Part shown: piece by piece, positions 34,757 through 43,915 of the stretch
Numbering within the stretch: position 1 is the stretch's first letter
Layout of the letters: each line of letters begins with the position of its first letter
Made by a program: the position numbers and the translations under genes
NCBI RefSeq assembly: GCF_013170845.1
Contig: NZ_CP033367.1
Coordinates: 4,465,001 to 4,529,000, forward strand
Direction: 5' to 3'
Length of the DNA stretch: 64,000 nucleotides
Source: Mesorhizobium loti R88b
GTDB lineage: Bacteria; Pseudomonadota; Alphaproteobacteria; Rhizobiales; Rhizobiaceae
The notes under the pieces: generated by a model
Seen by the model: only the letters and a program-made list of their open reading frames with translations
What the model was told of the DNA's origin: nothing
Database searches by the model: none

Positions 34757-35443
34757 TCAGCGCCCAGCGGCAGCGTTGATCAGCTTCTGCGCCAGATCCA
34801 CGGTCAGCGCGTCGAAATGCGAGATGATCGCCGAGGGTTCGAATTCGCGCACATGGCGATCGGTGTAGCCGAAATCGACCGCCACCACCGGAATGCCGGC
34901 GGCCTTGGCGGTGTCGATGTCCGTCTGCGAATCGCCGACCATCAGAGCGTTGTGCGGGTCGCCGCCGGCCAGCTTGATGGTCTCGATCAGATGGCGCGGG
35001 TCAGGCTTGCGGAACGCGAACGTGTCCTGGCCGGCGATTGCCGCGAAATGGCTGGTCAGGCCGAGCGCTTCGATCAGCGCCAGCGAATTGGCTTCGTATT
35101 TGTTGGTGCAGATGGCCAGGAGATAGCCCGCCTTCTCGAAGCGCGCGATGGCCTCGACGACACCGGGGTAGGGGCGGGATTTGCCGGGAATGTTATCGGT
35201 GTAGTGATCGAGGAACACTTTTAGCAGCCGGTCGTGCTCGGCGACATCAAGCGAGCGCTGCTGGGCAGCGTGCGCGCGCTCTATCATGACGCGGCCACCA
35301 TGGCCGACGAAGCGCCTGAAGCCGGCTTCATCGACGGCCGCGAGTTCGCTGGCGGCCAGGCTGTGGTTGAGGCTGTCGAGCAGGTCCGGCGCCGTGTCGA
35401 TCAGCGTTCCGTCGAGGTCGAACACGATGATCGGGCGAGTCAT
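34757..35443 (-). CDS. gph: Phosphoglycolate phosphatase (HAD family)
   Basis: 228 residues. HAD motif I is VFDLDGTLID with Asp9 and Asp11, motif II ICTNK, motif III Lys in RKPDP, and motif IV GDSQTDIDTAKAAG. Cap inserted after motif I (about 15-85). Gph removes phosphate from 2-phosphoglycolate, made by DNA-end repair or oxygenation. It is divergent from rpiA across 242 bases containing a repeat and a tandem palindrome. Confidence 0.92.
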   Translation of the reverse strand: MTRPIIVFDLDGTLIDTAPDLLDSLNHSLAASELAAVDEAGFRRFVGHGGRVMIERAHAAQQRSLDVAEHDRLLKVFLDHYTDNIPGKSRPYPGVVEAIARFEKAGYLLAICTNKYEANSLALIEALGLTSHFAAIAGQDTFAFRKPDPRHLIETIKLAGGDPHNALMVGDSQTDIDTAKAAGIPVVAVDFGYTDRHVREFEPSAIISHFDALTVDLAQKLINAAAGR

Positions 35444-35540
35444 GATCCATCCTGTGGCAAATTGTGCACAGGCAGGCGATAGCGGCTGCGGCTGTTCCAG
35501 GCAAGGGCGACCGAACCGCGCGCCAAGGGTTTAGAACACA

Positions 35541-35573
35541 GTCAAAGGCTTTGATCACGGTCAAAAGCTTTGA
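35541..35573. promoter_or_regulatory. Tandem near-palindromic sites upstream of rpiA and gph
   Basis: GTCAAAGGCTTTGA (35541-35554) and GTCAAAAGCTTTGA (35560-35573) are 13 of 14 identical and 19 bases apart. The inner TCAAAG-G-CTTTGA is a perfect odd palindrome in the left copy. The spacing of two helical turns suggests side-by-side binding of a dimeric regulator. The regulator cannot be named. Confidence 0.55.
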
Positions 35574-35615
35574 CCAAGCGAGCAAAAATGCTAGGAGCCC
35601 GGCACACTAAGTTTC

Positions 35616-35662
35616 ATGCATGTCGTTTCCCAAAATCGAGGTCACTTTTGGGCGACAGGCAT
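35616..35662. repeat. Palindromic REP-like element, copy 2
   Basis: ATGCATGTCG (35616-35625) with CGACAGGCAT (35653-35662), and CCAAAA (35630-35635) with TTTTGG (35646-35651). Same design as the copy at 27405 but with one arm mismatch. It ends 23 bases before the rpiA start, inside its leader, so it may affect its translation or message stability. Confidence 0.7.
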
Positions 35663-35685
35663 TAGGTTCCGGGGCAGCAAGCAGC

Positions 35686-36417
35686 ATGGATGCGAGACAA
35701 TTGAAGGTCGAGGCCGCGCGGGCGGCCCTTGCTCATGTCACCGACGGGATGCGGCTCGGCATCGGCACCGGCACCACGGCCGAGGAGTTCGTGCGGCTGC
35801 TCGCCGACAAGGTCGCCACCGGCATGACCGTCATCGGCGTGCCGACTTCGGAGCGCACCGCAGCACTGTGCCGGGAGCTTGGCGTGCCACTGTCGACGCT
35901 GGAGGAAACGCCCGAACTCGATCTGACCATCGACGGCACCGACGAGGTCGATCCCGCACTGACCCTGATCAAGGGCGGCGGCGGCGCGCTGTTGCGCGAG
36001 AAGATCGTGGCTGCGGCTTCGCAGCGCATGATCGTGATCGCCGACCAATCGAAGATGGTCGAGACGCTCGGCCGTTTTCCGCTGCCTATCGAAGTCAACC
36101 AGTTCGGCCTGCGCGCAACGACCATTGCGATTGGCGCGGCAGCCCAAAAACTCGGCCTTTCCGGTCCGCTTACATTGAGGATGACGGGAGGCCAGGCTTT
36201 TGTTACAGACGGCGGCCATTTTATCCTCGATGCATCTTTTGGCCGCATTCCGGATACAAGAGCGCTTTCGAATGCTCTCCATGCCATTCCGGGCGTGGTC
36301 GAGCATGGTCTTTTCATCGGGCTGGCGTCAGCGGCCATCATCGCCGGCGGCGACGGCATCCAAACCGTCCATGCCGCCCGAAAACCAGGGAGTTCTACCA
36401 ATCATGATGTTGCATAA
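35686..36417 (+). CDS. rpiA: Ribose-5-phosphate isomerase A
   Basis: 243 residues. RpiA interconverts ribose 5-phosphate and ribulose 5-phosphate. Motifs: [15 protein letters not shown] (phosphate loop), [10 protein letters not shown] and [16 protein letters not shown] with the catalytic acids and lysines. [15 protein letters not shown] is taken as the N-terminus, as in the family; an earlier frame runs through the repeat. The ribosome site is weak. The next gene overlaps its last 14 bases. Confidence 0.95.
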   Translation: MDARQLKVEAARAALAHVTDGMRLGIGTGTTAEEFVRLLADKVATGMTVIGVPTSERTAALCRELGVPLSTLEETPELDLTIDGTDEVDPALTLIKGGGGALLREKIVAAASQRMIVIADQSKMVETLGRFPLPIEVNQFGLRATTIAIGAAAQKLGLSGPLTLRMTGGQAFVTDGGHFILDASFGRIPDTRALSNALHAIPGVVEHGLFIGLASAAIIAGGDGIQTVHAARKPGSSTNHDVA

Positions 36418-37045
36418 CCGGGTTCGCGGCCTTTGCGTCGTTCTGGCGGCTTCGGCCGTCTTTGCCCTTTCCTCGCCGGCATTCTCGCAGGACGTCACGG
36501 ACTCGCACCTGAAGGCGGCCCGGGCGGCGATCGCCGCGATCCATGCAACTGATTCGTTCGACAACATCCTGCCGCAGGCGGCGGCCGCGCTCGAATCGCA
36601 GCTGATCCAGAAGAATCCGGACATGCAGGAGTTGATCGGCAAGACCATCAACGACAAGGCAATCGAGATGGCCTCGCGCCGCGCGGATCTCGAGAAGGAA
36701 GCGGCTCTTGCCTATGCGAAGGTGTTTTCCGAAAAGGAACTCAACGACATCGCGACTTTCTACAGCTCGGACGCCGGCAAGAAACTCCTCGACAGCGGCC
36801 CGGCCGTGACGCGTGATCTGATCAAGGCAGCCGACATCTGGCAAAACGGCCTTGCCCGCGATCTCGCCCAGCAGGTCGGCGAAACGCTGGCGGCGGCCGC
36901 CAAGGCAAATGCGCCGGTTGCCCCTGCTACCACCGCGCCAGCCGCTCCGGCCGATGATGCAGCGCCGGCGGACGGTGCCGCCGCGCCCGCTGACGGCACG
37001 GCTCCCGCCGATGGTTCGGCTCCTGCCGACGGCACTCAGAACTGA
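36404..37045 (+). CDS. DUF2059 domain-containing secreted protein
   Basis: 213 residues. Signal peptide to about 29 (AFSQ), then a helical DUF2059 domain: [31 protein letters not shown] and [25 protein letters not shown]. The C-terminus from about 170 is a low-complexity APADG repeat. Start overlaps rpiA by 14 bases, so it is translated from the rpiA message. DUF2059 function is not known; it is conserved next to rpiA and gor in many alphaproteobacteria. A terminator follows. Confidence 0.88.
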   Translation: MMLHNRVRGLCVVLAASAVFALSSPAFSQDVTDSHLKAARAAIAAIHATDSFDNILPQAAAALESQLIQKNPDMQELIGKTINDKAIEMASRRADLEKEAALAYAKVFSEKELNDIATFYSSDAGKKLLDSGPAVTRDLIKAADIWQNGLARDLAQQVGETLAAAAKANAPVAPATTAPAAPADDAAPADGAAAPADGTAPADGSAPADGTQN

Positions 37046-37083
37046 TCCTGCGTTTTCAAATCGGCCTTTGCGGCCACCTGTGA

Positions 37084-37110
37084 AGCCCGGCTTGTCCGGG
37101 CTTTTCTTTT
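37084..37110 (+). terminator. Intrinsic terminator after rpiA-DUF2059
   Basis: AGCCCGG (37084-37090), loop CTTGT, CCGGGCT (37096-37102), then TTTCTTTT. Thirty-nine bases after the DUF2059 stop and 56 before the gor start, so gor has its own promoter or relies on read-through. Confidence 0.85.
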
Positions 37111-37165
37111 GATGGTTTGCAGCCTACCTGTCACTGACATTTCCGACGTTTGAAGGAGCCGCGCC

Positions 37166-38554
37166 ATGGCCGGTTATGACTATGATCTCTTCGTCATCGG
37201 GGGCGGCTCCGGCGGGGTGAGGGCGGCGCGTGTTGCCGCGGCACTCGGCAAGCGCGTCGGCATCGCCGAGGAATACCGTTTTGGCGGCACCTGCGTCATC
37301 AGAGGCTGCGTGCCAAAGAAGCTCTATGTCTACGCCTCGCAATTTCCGGAGCATTTCGCCGATGCGGCGGGCTATGGCTGGACGGTGCCGGAAGCCAGTT
37401 TCGACTGGCGCACGCTGGTCGCCAACAAGGATCGCGAGATCAGCCGGCTGGAGGCCATTTACAAGAAGAATGTCGAGGGCGCCGGCGGCGAGGCCTTTCA
37501 TTCGCGGGCGATGATCGTCGACCCGCATGTGGTGCATCTTCTGGGCGAGGACCGTACCGTCACCGCCGACCAGATCCTGATCGCCACCGGCGGCCGTCCG
37601 GCGGCGCATCCAGCGCTGCCCGGCCACGAACACTGCATCTTCTCCAACGAGGCTTTCGACCTCAAGGAACTGCCAAAGGCGATCATGATCGAAGGCGGCG
37701 GCTATATCGCGGTCGAGTTCGCCAACATCTTTCACGGCCTCGGCGTCGACACCACCCTGGTCTATCGCGGCAAGGAAATCCTCAGCCGCTTCGACATGGA
37801 TCTGCGCCGCATGCTGCACGAGACCATGGAGAAGAAAGGCATCAAGATACTCTGCCATTCGGTGTCCCAATCGGTGCGCAAGCGGCCGGACGGCCGGCTC
37901 GACGCCCTTCTTAGCAGCGGCCAGACGCTGACAGTGGACCAGGTCATGCTGGCCATCGGGCGCATCCCCAACACCGAGAATATGGGCCTGGAAGGCATCG
38001 GCATCGAGATGACCGCAGCCGGCGCGATCAAGGTCGACGACTATTCCCGCACCAACATCGACAACATCTGGGCGATCGGCGACGTCACCCACCGCGTGCA
38101 GCTGACGCCGGTGGCGATCCACGAAGCGATGTGCTTCATCGAGACTGCCTTCAAAGGCAATCCGACTGCGCCCGACCACCAAACCATCGCGACCGCTGTT
38201 TTTTCGCAGCCGGAAATCGGCACTGTGGGGCTGTCCGAAGACGAAGCCGTCAAGCGTTTCGCCGATGTCGAGATCTATCGCGCCAGCTTCCGGCCGATGC
38301 GGCATACGCTGTCGGGCCGCGACGAGAAGATGCTGATCAAGCTGGTGGTCGAAGGCGCTTCGCGCAAAGTGCTCGGCGCCCACATACTGGGACCCGATGC
38401 CGCCGAAATGGCGCAGCTGCTCGGCATTCCGCTGAAGGCCGGCCTCACCAAGGATGATTTCGACCGCACGATGGCCGTGCACCCGACCGCGGCCGAAGAA
38501 CTCGTCACCATGTACAAGCCGACATACCGGGTGAAGAACGGCGAGCGCATCTGA
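37166..38554 (+). CDS. gor: Glutathione-disulfide reductase
   Basis: 462 residues, an FAD enzyme reducing oxidised glutathione with NADPH. FAD motif VIGGGSGGVRAAR near the N-terminus; redox-active Cys43 and Cys48 in GGTCVIRGCVPKK; NADPH motif GGGYIAVEFANIF; FAD second motif NIWAIGDV; C-terminal HPTAAEELV with catalytic His. A strong GGAG precedes the ATG. It may protect cells from the oxidative stress of symbiosis or soil life; inference only. Confidence 0.95.
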   Translation: MAGYDYDLFVIGGGSGGVRAARVAAALGKRVGIAEEYRFGGTCVIRGCVPKKLYVYASQFPEHFADAAGYGWTVPEASFDWRTLVANKDREISRLEAIYKKNVEGAGGEAFHSRAMIVDPHVVHLLGEDRTVTADQILIATGGRPAAHPALPGHEHCIFSNEAFDLKELPKAIMIEGGGYIAVEFANIFHGLGVDTTLVYRGKEILSRFDMDLRRMLHETMEKKGIKILCHSVSQSVRKRPDGRLDALLSSGQTLTVDQVMLAIGRIPNTENMGLEGIGIEMTAAGAIKVDDYSRTNIDNIWAIGDVTHRVQLTPVAIHEAMCFIETAFKGNPTAPDHQTIATAVFSQPEIGTVGLSEDEAVKRFADVEIYRASFRPMRHTLSGRDEKMLIKLVVEGASRKVLGAHILGPDAAEMAQLLGIPLKAGLTKDDFDRTMAVHPTAAEELVTMYKPTYRVKNGERI

Positions 38555-38582
38555 CATTCGCCTGCCGCCGATGGAGTGATTC

Positions 38583-39743
38583 ATGTCTGTAACCGGTTCC
38601 AAGCCGCTCGATCATGACCTCGGCGGACGTGTCGATCAGGTGGTCGACAGGGCGATCGAGGCGGGACGGATTGTCGGCACCGTGATCCTTGTCGCCCGGC
38701 GCGGCGAAATCATCTACGGCCGCGCCGCCGGCCTGGCCGACCGTGAGGCCAGGAAATCGATGACGGAGGATGCGATCTTCCGGCTCGCGTCGGTGACCAA
38801 ACCCGTTGTCGCGACCGCGGCACTTGCCCTTGTCGAGGCCGGCGTCATCAACTTCGATGATCCCGTGGCAAAATTCATCCCGGAGTTCCGGCCGAAGCTG
38901 GCGGATGGCGGCGAGCCGGCCATCAGCATCCGACAGTTGCTGACCCATACCGCTGGGCTGGACTATGGTTTTCGCCAAGTAGCCGATGGACCCTACCATC
39001 GCGCCGATATCTCCGACGGTCTCGACCAGCCGGGCCTCTCCATGGCCGAGAATCTCGAGCGTATCGCTTCAGTGCCGCTGTCCTATGTACCGGGAACGGG
39101 ATGGAGCTATTCGGTGGCCATGGATGTGCTGGGTGAGGCCATGGCGAGAGCCACTGGCGCCTCGCTGCCGGAGCTGGTCGATCGGCTGGTCGTCCTGCCG
39201 CTCGGCATGCATGACGCGGCGTTTGCCGTGGGCGATCGATCCCGGCTGGTGACGCCTTACGCCGACGGACCGGGCAAGGCCATTCTTATGAGGGACCATC
39301 ACCGCGTGCCGTTCGGCAACGGTTCCATCTCATTTTCGCCCGGACGTGTCTTCGCCCCTGCTTCCTTCGCCTCGGGCGGCACCGGCATGAACGGCACCGC
39401 CGGCGATGTCTTCAAGCTGCTCGAGGCGCTGCGTTCGGGCGGCGGGTCGGTCATCCGCCCCGAAACGGTCGCGGCGATGACCTCGGACGCGATACCGGGG
39501 CTGGAAACCACCATGCCCGGCTGGGGCTGGGGGCTCGGATTTGGCGTCCTGCGCGACCCGCTCGCCGGATCGACGCCTCAAACCGTCGGTACCTGGCGCT
39601 GGGGTGGCGTCTACGGTCATTCCTGGTTCGTGGATCCGGCGTTGGAGCTGACGGTGGTGGCGCTGACGAACACGGCAATCGCCGGCATGACGGGCGCCTT
39701 TCCCGATGCACTCCGCGACGCCATCTACGGCAAGCCGGCCTGA
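38583..39743 (+). CDS. Serine hydrolase of the beta-lactamase (class C / esterase) family
   Basis: 386 residues. The nucleophile motif is SVTK (Ser70, Lys73); the second motif is YS at 176-177 (YSV in place of YxN), and a GGVYG stretch near the end stands for the KTG strand. No signal peptide, so it is probably cytoplasmic and an esterase or D-amino acid-type peptidase, not a beta-lactamase. It follows gor by 28 bases with GGAG-like ribosome site, so the two may be co-transcribed. Confidence 0.88.
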   Translation: MSVTGSKPLDHDLGGRVDQVVDRAIEAGRIVGTVILVARRGEIIYGRAAGLADREARKSMTEDAIFRLASVTKPVVATAALALVEAGVINFDDPVAKFIPEFRPKLADGGEPAISIRQLLTHTAGLDYGFRQVADGPYHRADISDGLDQPGLSMAENLERIASVPLSYVPGTGWSYSVAMDVLGEAMARATGASLPELVDRLVVLPLGMHDAAFAVGDRSRLVTPYADGPGKAILMRDHHRVPFGNGSISFSPGRVFAPASFASGGTGMNGTAGDVFKLLEALRSGGGSVIRPETVAAMTSDAIPGLETTMPGWGWGLGFGVLRDPLAGSTPQTVGTWRWGGVYGHSWFVDPALELTVVALTNTAIAGMTGAFPDALRDAIYGKPA

Positions 39744-39792
39744 AGGGGAAATCTCCGCCGCCGATCGCCGGCAGCGGAGACAGTTGACGCCG

Positions 39793-41157
39793 CTACAGCA
39801 GCGTGCCGCGCAAGATGACCATCGCCACCGAGAAATAGATCACCAGCCCGGTCACATCGACCAGCGTGGCGACAAATGGCGCCGACGCGCTGGCCGGGTC
39901 GAAACCGATCCTTTTAAGCGCGAACGGCAACATCGAGCCCGACAAAGAGCCGAAGGTGACGATGCCGACCAGTGCCGCACCGACCGTGGTGGCGATCAGC
40001 GGCCAATGCGGCCCATAGTCGTAGAAGCCCATATACTGCCAGAGCGCGATGCGGCAGATGCCGACCACGCCAAGCATGGCGCCGAGCACGAGACCGGTGG
40101 GCAATTCACGCAATGCCACACGCCACCAGTCCCGAAGACCGATCTCGCGCAGCGCCAGCGCCCGGATGACCAGCGAGGTCGCCTGCGAGCCGGAATTACC
40201 GCCGGAGCTCATGATCAGCGGGATGAACAGCGTCAGCACGATCGCCTTCTCCAGCTCCCCCTCATAGCTCTGCATGGCGTTGGCGGTCAGCATTTCCGAG
40301 ATGAACAGGGCGCACAGCCAGCCGCCACGCTTCTTGATCATGGCGAGGAAGCTCATCTTCATGTAGGGCTCGTCGAGCGCCTCCATGCCGCCGAAACGAT
40401 GCGCGTCCTCCGTCGTCTCTTCGATCATCGTATCGATGATGTCGTCGATGGTGACGATGCCAAGGATCTTGCCGTGGTCGACGACCGGCACAGCGAGCAG
40501 ATCATATTTGGAGATCGTCTGCGCCAGGGTTTCACGATCGGTCAACGGGGTGACCGTCACCGGCACGCGGTCTGGTGCCACCGACATGATCGAGTCTTCC
40601 GGCTCACCGGTGATGAGCCGGCGCAGGCCGGTCGACCGCACCAGAAGGTGCGTCTCCGGATCGACGATGTAGATCGCGTAGACGGTCTCGCGCGTCCGCT
40701 CCACCTTTTTTATGTAGTCGAGTGTGCGCCCGACGGTCCAATCCGAGGGAACGCTGACGAACTCCGTCGTCATGATCGATGCGGCGCTGCCTTCGGGATA
40801 GCCCAGAATGGAAAGCAGGGTCGCGCGCAGCGGCGGCGCCAACGCACCGAGCAGTTCAGAGCGTGCCGGCTCATCGAGTTCGCGCAGGATGTCGGCCGCC
40901 CGGTCGACCGACATGGCGGTGAGCAGCTTGCTTGCCTTGGGCCGGGGCAGGGCCTCCGCGAGTTCGGGCGCGCCCTCGAGTTCAGGCTGATCGAAAATCT
41001 CGACCAGCCGCTCGAAGGGTACGGCGCAAAGCAGATCCGTCGCGGTCTCGCGTGATTCATGATTGAGCGCCTCGACCACGTCGGCAACGTGGTCGTTGGC
41101 AAGGATGCGGGCGATGGCGACGGCCTCGTCGTCCGCTACAGGGGAAAAATCGTTCAT
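39793..41157 (-). CDS. mgtE: Magnesium transporter MgtE
   Basis: 454 residues. N-terminal MgtE_N superhelix (about 30-130), a CBS pair (about 140-260, with VYAIYIVDPETHLLV and DLLAVPVVDHGKILGIVTIDD), then five transmembrane helices (about 290-450). SGGNSGSQATSLVIRALALREI is the pore-lining signature. MgtE is a Mg2+-gated channel. No Mg-sensing riboswitch was recognised in the leader. It is convergent with the serine hydrolase. Confidence 0.95.
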   Translation of the reverse strand: MNDFSPVADDEAVAIARILANDHVADVVEALNHESRETATDLLCAVPFERLVEIFDQPELEGAPELAEALPRPKASKLLTAMSVDRAADILRELDEPARSELLGALAPPLRATLLSILGYPEGSAASIMTTEFVSVPSDWTVGRTLDYIKKVERTRETVYAIYIVDPETHLLVRSTGLRRLITGEPEDSIMSVAPDRVPVTVTPLTDRETLAQTISKYDLLAVPVVDHGKILGIVTIDDIIDTMIEETTEDAHRFGGMEALDEPYMKMSFLAMIKKRGGWLCALFISEMLTANAMQSYEGELEKAIVLTLFIPLIMSSGGNSGSQATSLVIRALALREIGLRDWWRVALRELPTGLVLGAMLGVVGICRIALWQYMGFYDYGPHWPLIATTVGAALVGIVTFGSLSGSMLPFALKRIGFDPASASAPFVATLVDVTGLVIYFSVAMVILRGTLL

Positions 41158-41428
41158 GGCTCACTCCTTGCCGTCCGGCAGGACATGAACCATTCAGGTC
41201 ACGTCTAGGCGGACGGCGGTTGCGTTCGACTAATACTGTCGCCAGGCATGGCGCGGTGACCTTTCCGCTTGCGGGTTCGGATTCGACTGTCAGCAAGCCG
41301 GCGCAACATAGGAGCGCGCCTTGCCAAGTCAATCGCGGTGGGGAGGGAAAACGGTGCCTGATGGCTCCGATCGCGAGACTGTGATCGTCGGCTGCCGCCA
41401 GATGCGGCAAGCCACGGTGAATTCATCG

Positions 41429-43321
41429 TTATTTCTGCTTCAGCCGGCGCGAGAAGCGCAGCCATTTGTCCTCGACCGGCCGTGGCTGGGCCAGAATCGT
41501 GGTGAGTTCGACAGGCAAGGCCGGCGCCAGCGGCTTCTTGGTGGCGACACCGTCGGCGATCAGGACCATTGAGTGGTAGAACTCGGTGCCGGCGGCCGAT
41601 CGCGGCGCCACTGCCTCATGCATGACGCTGATCACGGTGACATCGGGGCAGTTGTCCTTGATCGCCTGATGGAAGGCAATCTTGCCCTGCGGGTCGAGCG
41701 CACCGGTCGCCTCATCGAGGAACAGCAGTCCCGGCTGCTGGAGAATGATGCGAGCCACCACCAGCTTCTGCTTCTGGCCGCCCGACAGGACCTGGTCCCA
41801 GCTTTTGCCTTCGCGGTTCTCATTGGCCATGTGTTCGATGAAGTCGCCGAGGCCGGCCTTGTGCAGGGCGGACGCGACCTGAGCATCACCATGGTCGAAT
41901 TCGGAGCCGGGCAGGCAGACCAGCTGTTTCAGCGACACTTGCTGCAGCTTGACCTCCTGGGCGGCATAAAAACTCTTCACGCTGTCGGGGAAGACGATGG
42001 TGCCGCGGCCATAAGGCCAGAGGCCGTTGATCGCCTTGATCAGCGAGGTTTTGCCGCAACCGGATTCACCTTTCAGGAAGGTCCATTCGCCGCGCCGAAA
42101 GCGCAAATTGGCGGCACTGAGGAAGGGCGTTGCGTCCTCGCCCTGATGCGCCAGTTCGAGCTTCTGGATGGTCAGGCCGAAAACCGGATTCTGGCTGGCA
42201 TAGTGGAAGTCCGACTGACCGGTCTGGCTGTAAAAGTCCTGCGGATACTGGACATTCTCGATCGCGTTGGCGAGTTCGGTGACACGCTGGCTGTTGGCAC
42301 GCAGCGACGCGATGGCAGGCATGACATGGATGAACCACGAACATTGGCCGATCAGCGAATTGACCAGTTCGGAGCCGGTTATGTAGCCTTTGAGATCAAG
42401 GCCATTGTGGATGAACGGCACCAGCCCCGGCCCATAGGCGACAATGCGGGCACCGATGAAATTGTAGATCAGCTCGAATGACATGTAGACGGTGTTGACG
42501 ATGTTCAGTCGCGACCAGGTTCCGTCGATATCAACATAAAGCCGGCGATGCATGGTCTTCTGCACGCCTTCGCCGTGCGATGCCGCGACATGGAAACTGC
42601 GGCGCAGGAAGGTCGTCAGTTCGCCGCGGTAGCTGCCTTCGGCCTGCTGCATCCGGATATTCAGGCGCTCGAGCAGGCCGCCGAGCTTGACCGCGATCCA
42701 GGTGTTCAGCGGCACATAGGTGGCGACTGCCAGGAAGGCCAGGACGGCACTGCCGTAGCTGCCAAGGAATTCCAGCCCCTTCACCTCCACCGACGTTTCG
42801 AGCAGTTTCTGGCCGACGAAATAGAGTGAGGTGGCGACGCCAAGCACACCCATGGCGAGGCCGATAGCGCCACCTGTCATGTCCTTGATCGATTCCTGCA
42901 TGCGCTGGTCGATGTTGTCGGGAGCTGACGTACCGGCGCCGGTCGAAGCATGCTGGGCATGGAAATGCGTGTGATTGCCGTCCAGCAGCGCCTCGTTGAA
43001 ACGGCTGTCCAGCCAGCCGCGCCATTTGCGGTGCAAGGTCACCGAGACAAGATTGCGGATGCCCGTGAAGCCGGCATCCTTGAGCACGACCAGCAGGACA
43101 AGGATGCCGGCATTGACCAGCAGTGTCCGCAGCGGCGTGGTATTGGCGGCGTCATGGAAGAAGGCGATCGAGTTGACCAGTTCACCCGAGGCTTCGGCGA
43201 ACCAGACGCCCGCCTTGCTGGACAGCGCCGTGAGCAGCGCAATCACCAGTGTCAGCGTCCAGGCTTCTTTCCACCTGTCCGAGACCCAGTAGGCCTTCAT
43301 CAGGCCCCAGAAACTGCGCAT
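41429..43321 (-). CDS. ABC transporter, fused membrane and ATPase domains (SbmA/BacA-like, YddA group)
   Basis: 630 residues. Six hydrophobic helices in the N-terminal ~330 match the SbmA/BacA-type exporter membrane domain (MRSFWGLMKAYW start, KWRGWLDSRFNEALL, NIDQRMQESIKDMT). The C-terminal ATPase has Walker A GESGCGKTS, signature LSGGQKQKL and Walker B LLFLDEATGALD. BacA in rhizobia moves peptides and very-long-chain fatty acids and is needed in nodules; this relative has its own ATPase, unlike BacA. Substrate unknown. The ATG has no clear ribosome site; a longer frame reaches 43426. Confidence 0.88.
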   Translation of the reverse strand: MRSFWGLMKAYWVSDRWKEAWTLTLVIALLTALSSKAGVWFAEASGELVNSIAFFHDAANTTPLRTLLVNAGILVLLVVLKDAGFTGIRNLVSVTLHRKWRGWLDSRFNEALLDGNHTHFHAQHASTGAGTSAPDNIDQRMQESIKDMTGGAIGLAMGVLGVATSLYFVGQKLLETSVEVKGLEFLGSYGSAVLAFLAVATYVPLNTWIAVKLGGLLERLNIRMQQAEGSYRGELTTFLRRSFHVAASHGEGVQKTMHRRLYVDIDGTWSRLNIVNTVYMSFELIYNFIGARIVAYGPGLVPFIHNGLDLKGYITGSELVNSLIGQCSWFIHVMPAIASLRANSQRVTELANAIENVQYPQDFYSQTGQSDFHYASQNPVFGLTIQKLELAHQGEDATPFLSAANLRFRRGEWTFLKGESGCGKTSLIKAINGLWPYGRGTIVFPDSVKSFYAAQEVKLQQVSLKQLVCLPGSEFDHGDAQVASALHKAGLGDFIEHMANENREGKSWDQVLSGGQKQKLVVARIILQQPGLLFLDEATGALDPQGKIAFHQAIKDNCPDVTVISVMHEAVAPRSAAGTEFYHSMVLIADGVATKKPLAPALPVELTTILAQPRPVEDKWLRFSRRLKQK

Positions 43322-43426
43322 CGAGGATACCGGCGTTAGTTGCGACCGCCCTGGGGCATCGCCTTGTAGTCTATCCGGTACTGACTCCTGCGATCGTCTG
43401 CCGATCCGAATCACGATCCCGCCCAA

Positions 43427-43693
43427 ACCTTTTTTGTTTTGTTACGGATGGTAACACCAATTGATCATTTTCCATTAATTTTTAAACCCGGTCCGCCGGA
43501 TTGCCTCCGAAGCCGTTGCCCTGAGGCAACAGGTTCAGCGCTGAATTGCCTTTGAAACGGTAGATGAAAATCAGATTTTTTATATTGATTTCAGAGCGTT
43601 GAACGCGGCCGACGCGAGTATTCAAAAGCTTCCGCTGGGGAAGCCATTCACACGGTTTTGTGAATCAAAAAAGCGGTCGAACAGGTCGACTTT
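43427..43693. other. AT-rich intergenic stretch, nothing certain
   Basis: About 270 bases lower in GC than the rest, with TTTTTGTTTTG and TCATTTTCCATTAATTTTTAAA. It likely holds the promoter of the ABC transporter gene. No reading frame, tRNA or clear hairpin could be supported. Confidence 0.4.
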
Positions 43694-43900
43694 TTACTGC
43701 GGACGGACCTGAACGGCTGAAAAAATGCCGTTCGTAGTCTCACCGGACTTACCGTCATCGTGCTTGCCGGAGGCCGAGAAATGACCTGAGACGGCCTTCG
43801 CGCAGGGGTCGTTATGCGAAGAGTGCCGTTTGACAAAATACGCACATGAGGTTGAACCTAATCCGGGGCTGTCGGCACCAATGCAGATCAGGTTCTCCAA
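43694..43900 (-). CDS. Possible small protein (uncertain)
   Basis: A TTG at 43900 would give about 68 residues starting MENLICIGADSPGLGSTSCA and ending GKSGETTNGIFSAVQVRPQ. The text looks protein-like and has no obvious repeat, but there is no convincing ribosome site and no ATG or GTG fits. It diverges from the secreted-protein gene at 43916 with 15 bases between. It could be a degraded remnant or chance. Confidence 0.25.
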   Translation of the reverse strand: MENLICIGADSPGLGSTSCAYFVKRHSSHNDPCAKAVSGHFSASGKHDDGKSGETTNGIFSAVQVRPQ

Positions 43901-43915
43901 CAAGGAAGCTTCCCA

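Noticed and set aside
39744..39792. Hairpin between the serine hydrolase and mgtE genes
   Set aside because: Short imperfect GC pairing without a T-run; cannot be told from chance in GC-rich DNA.
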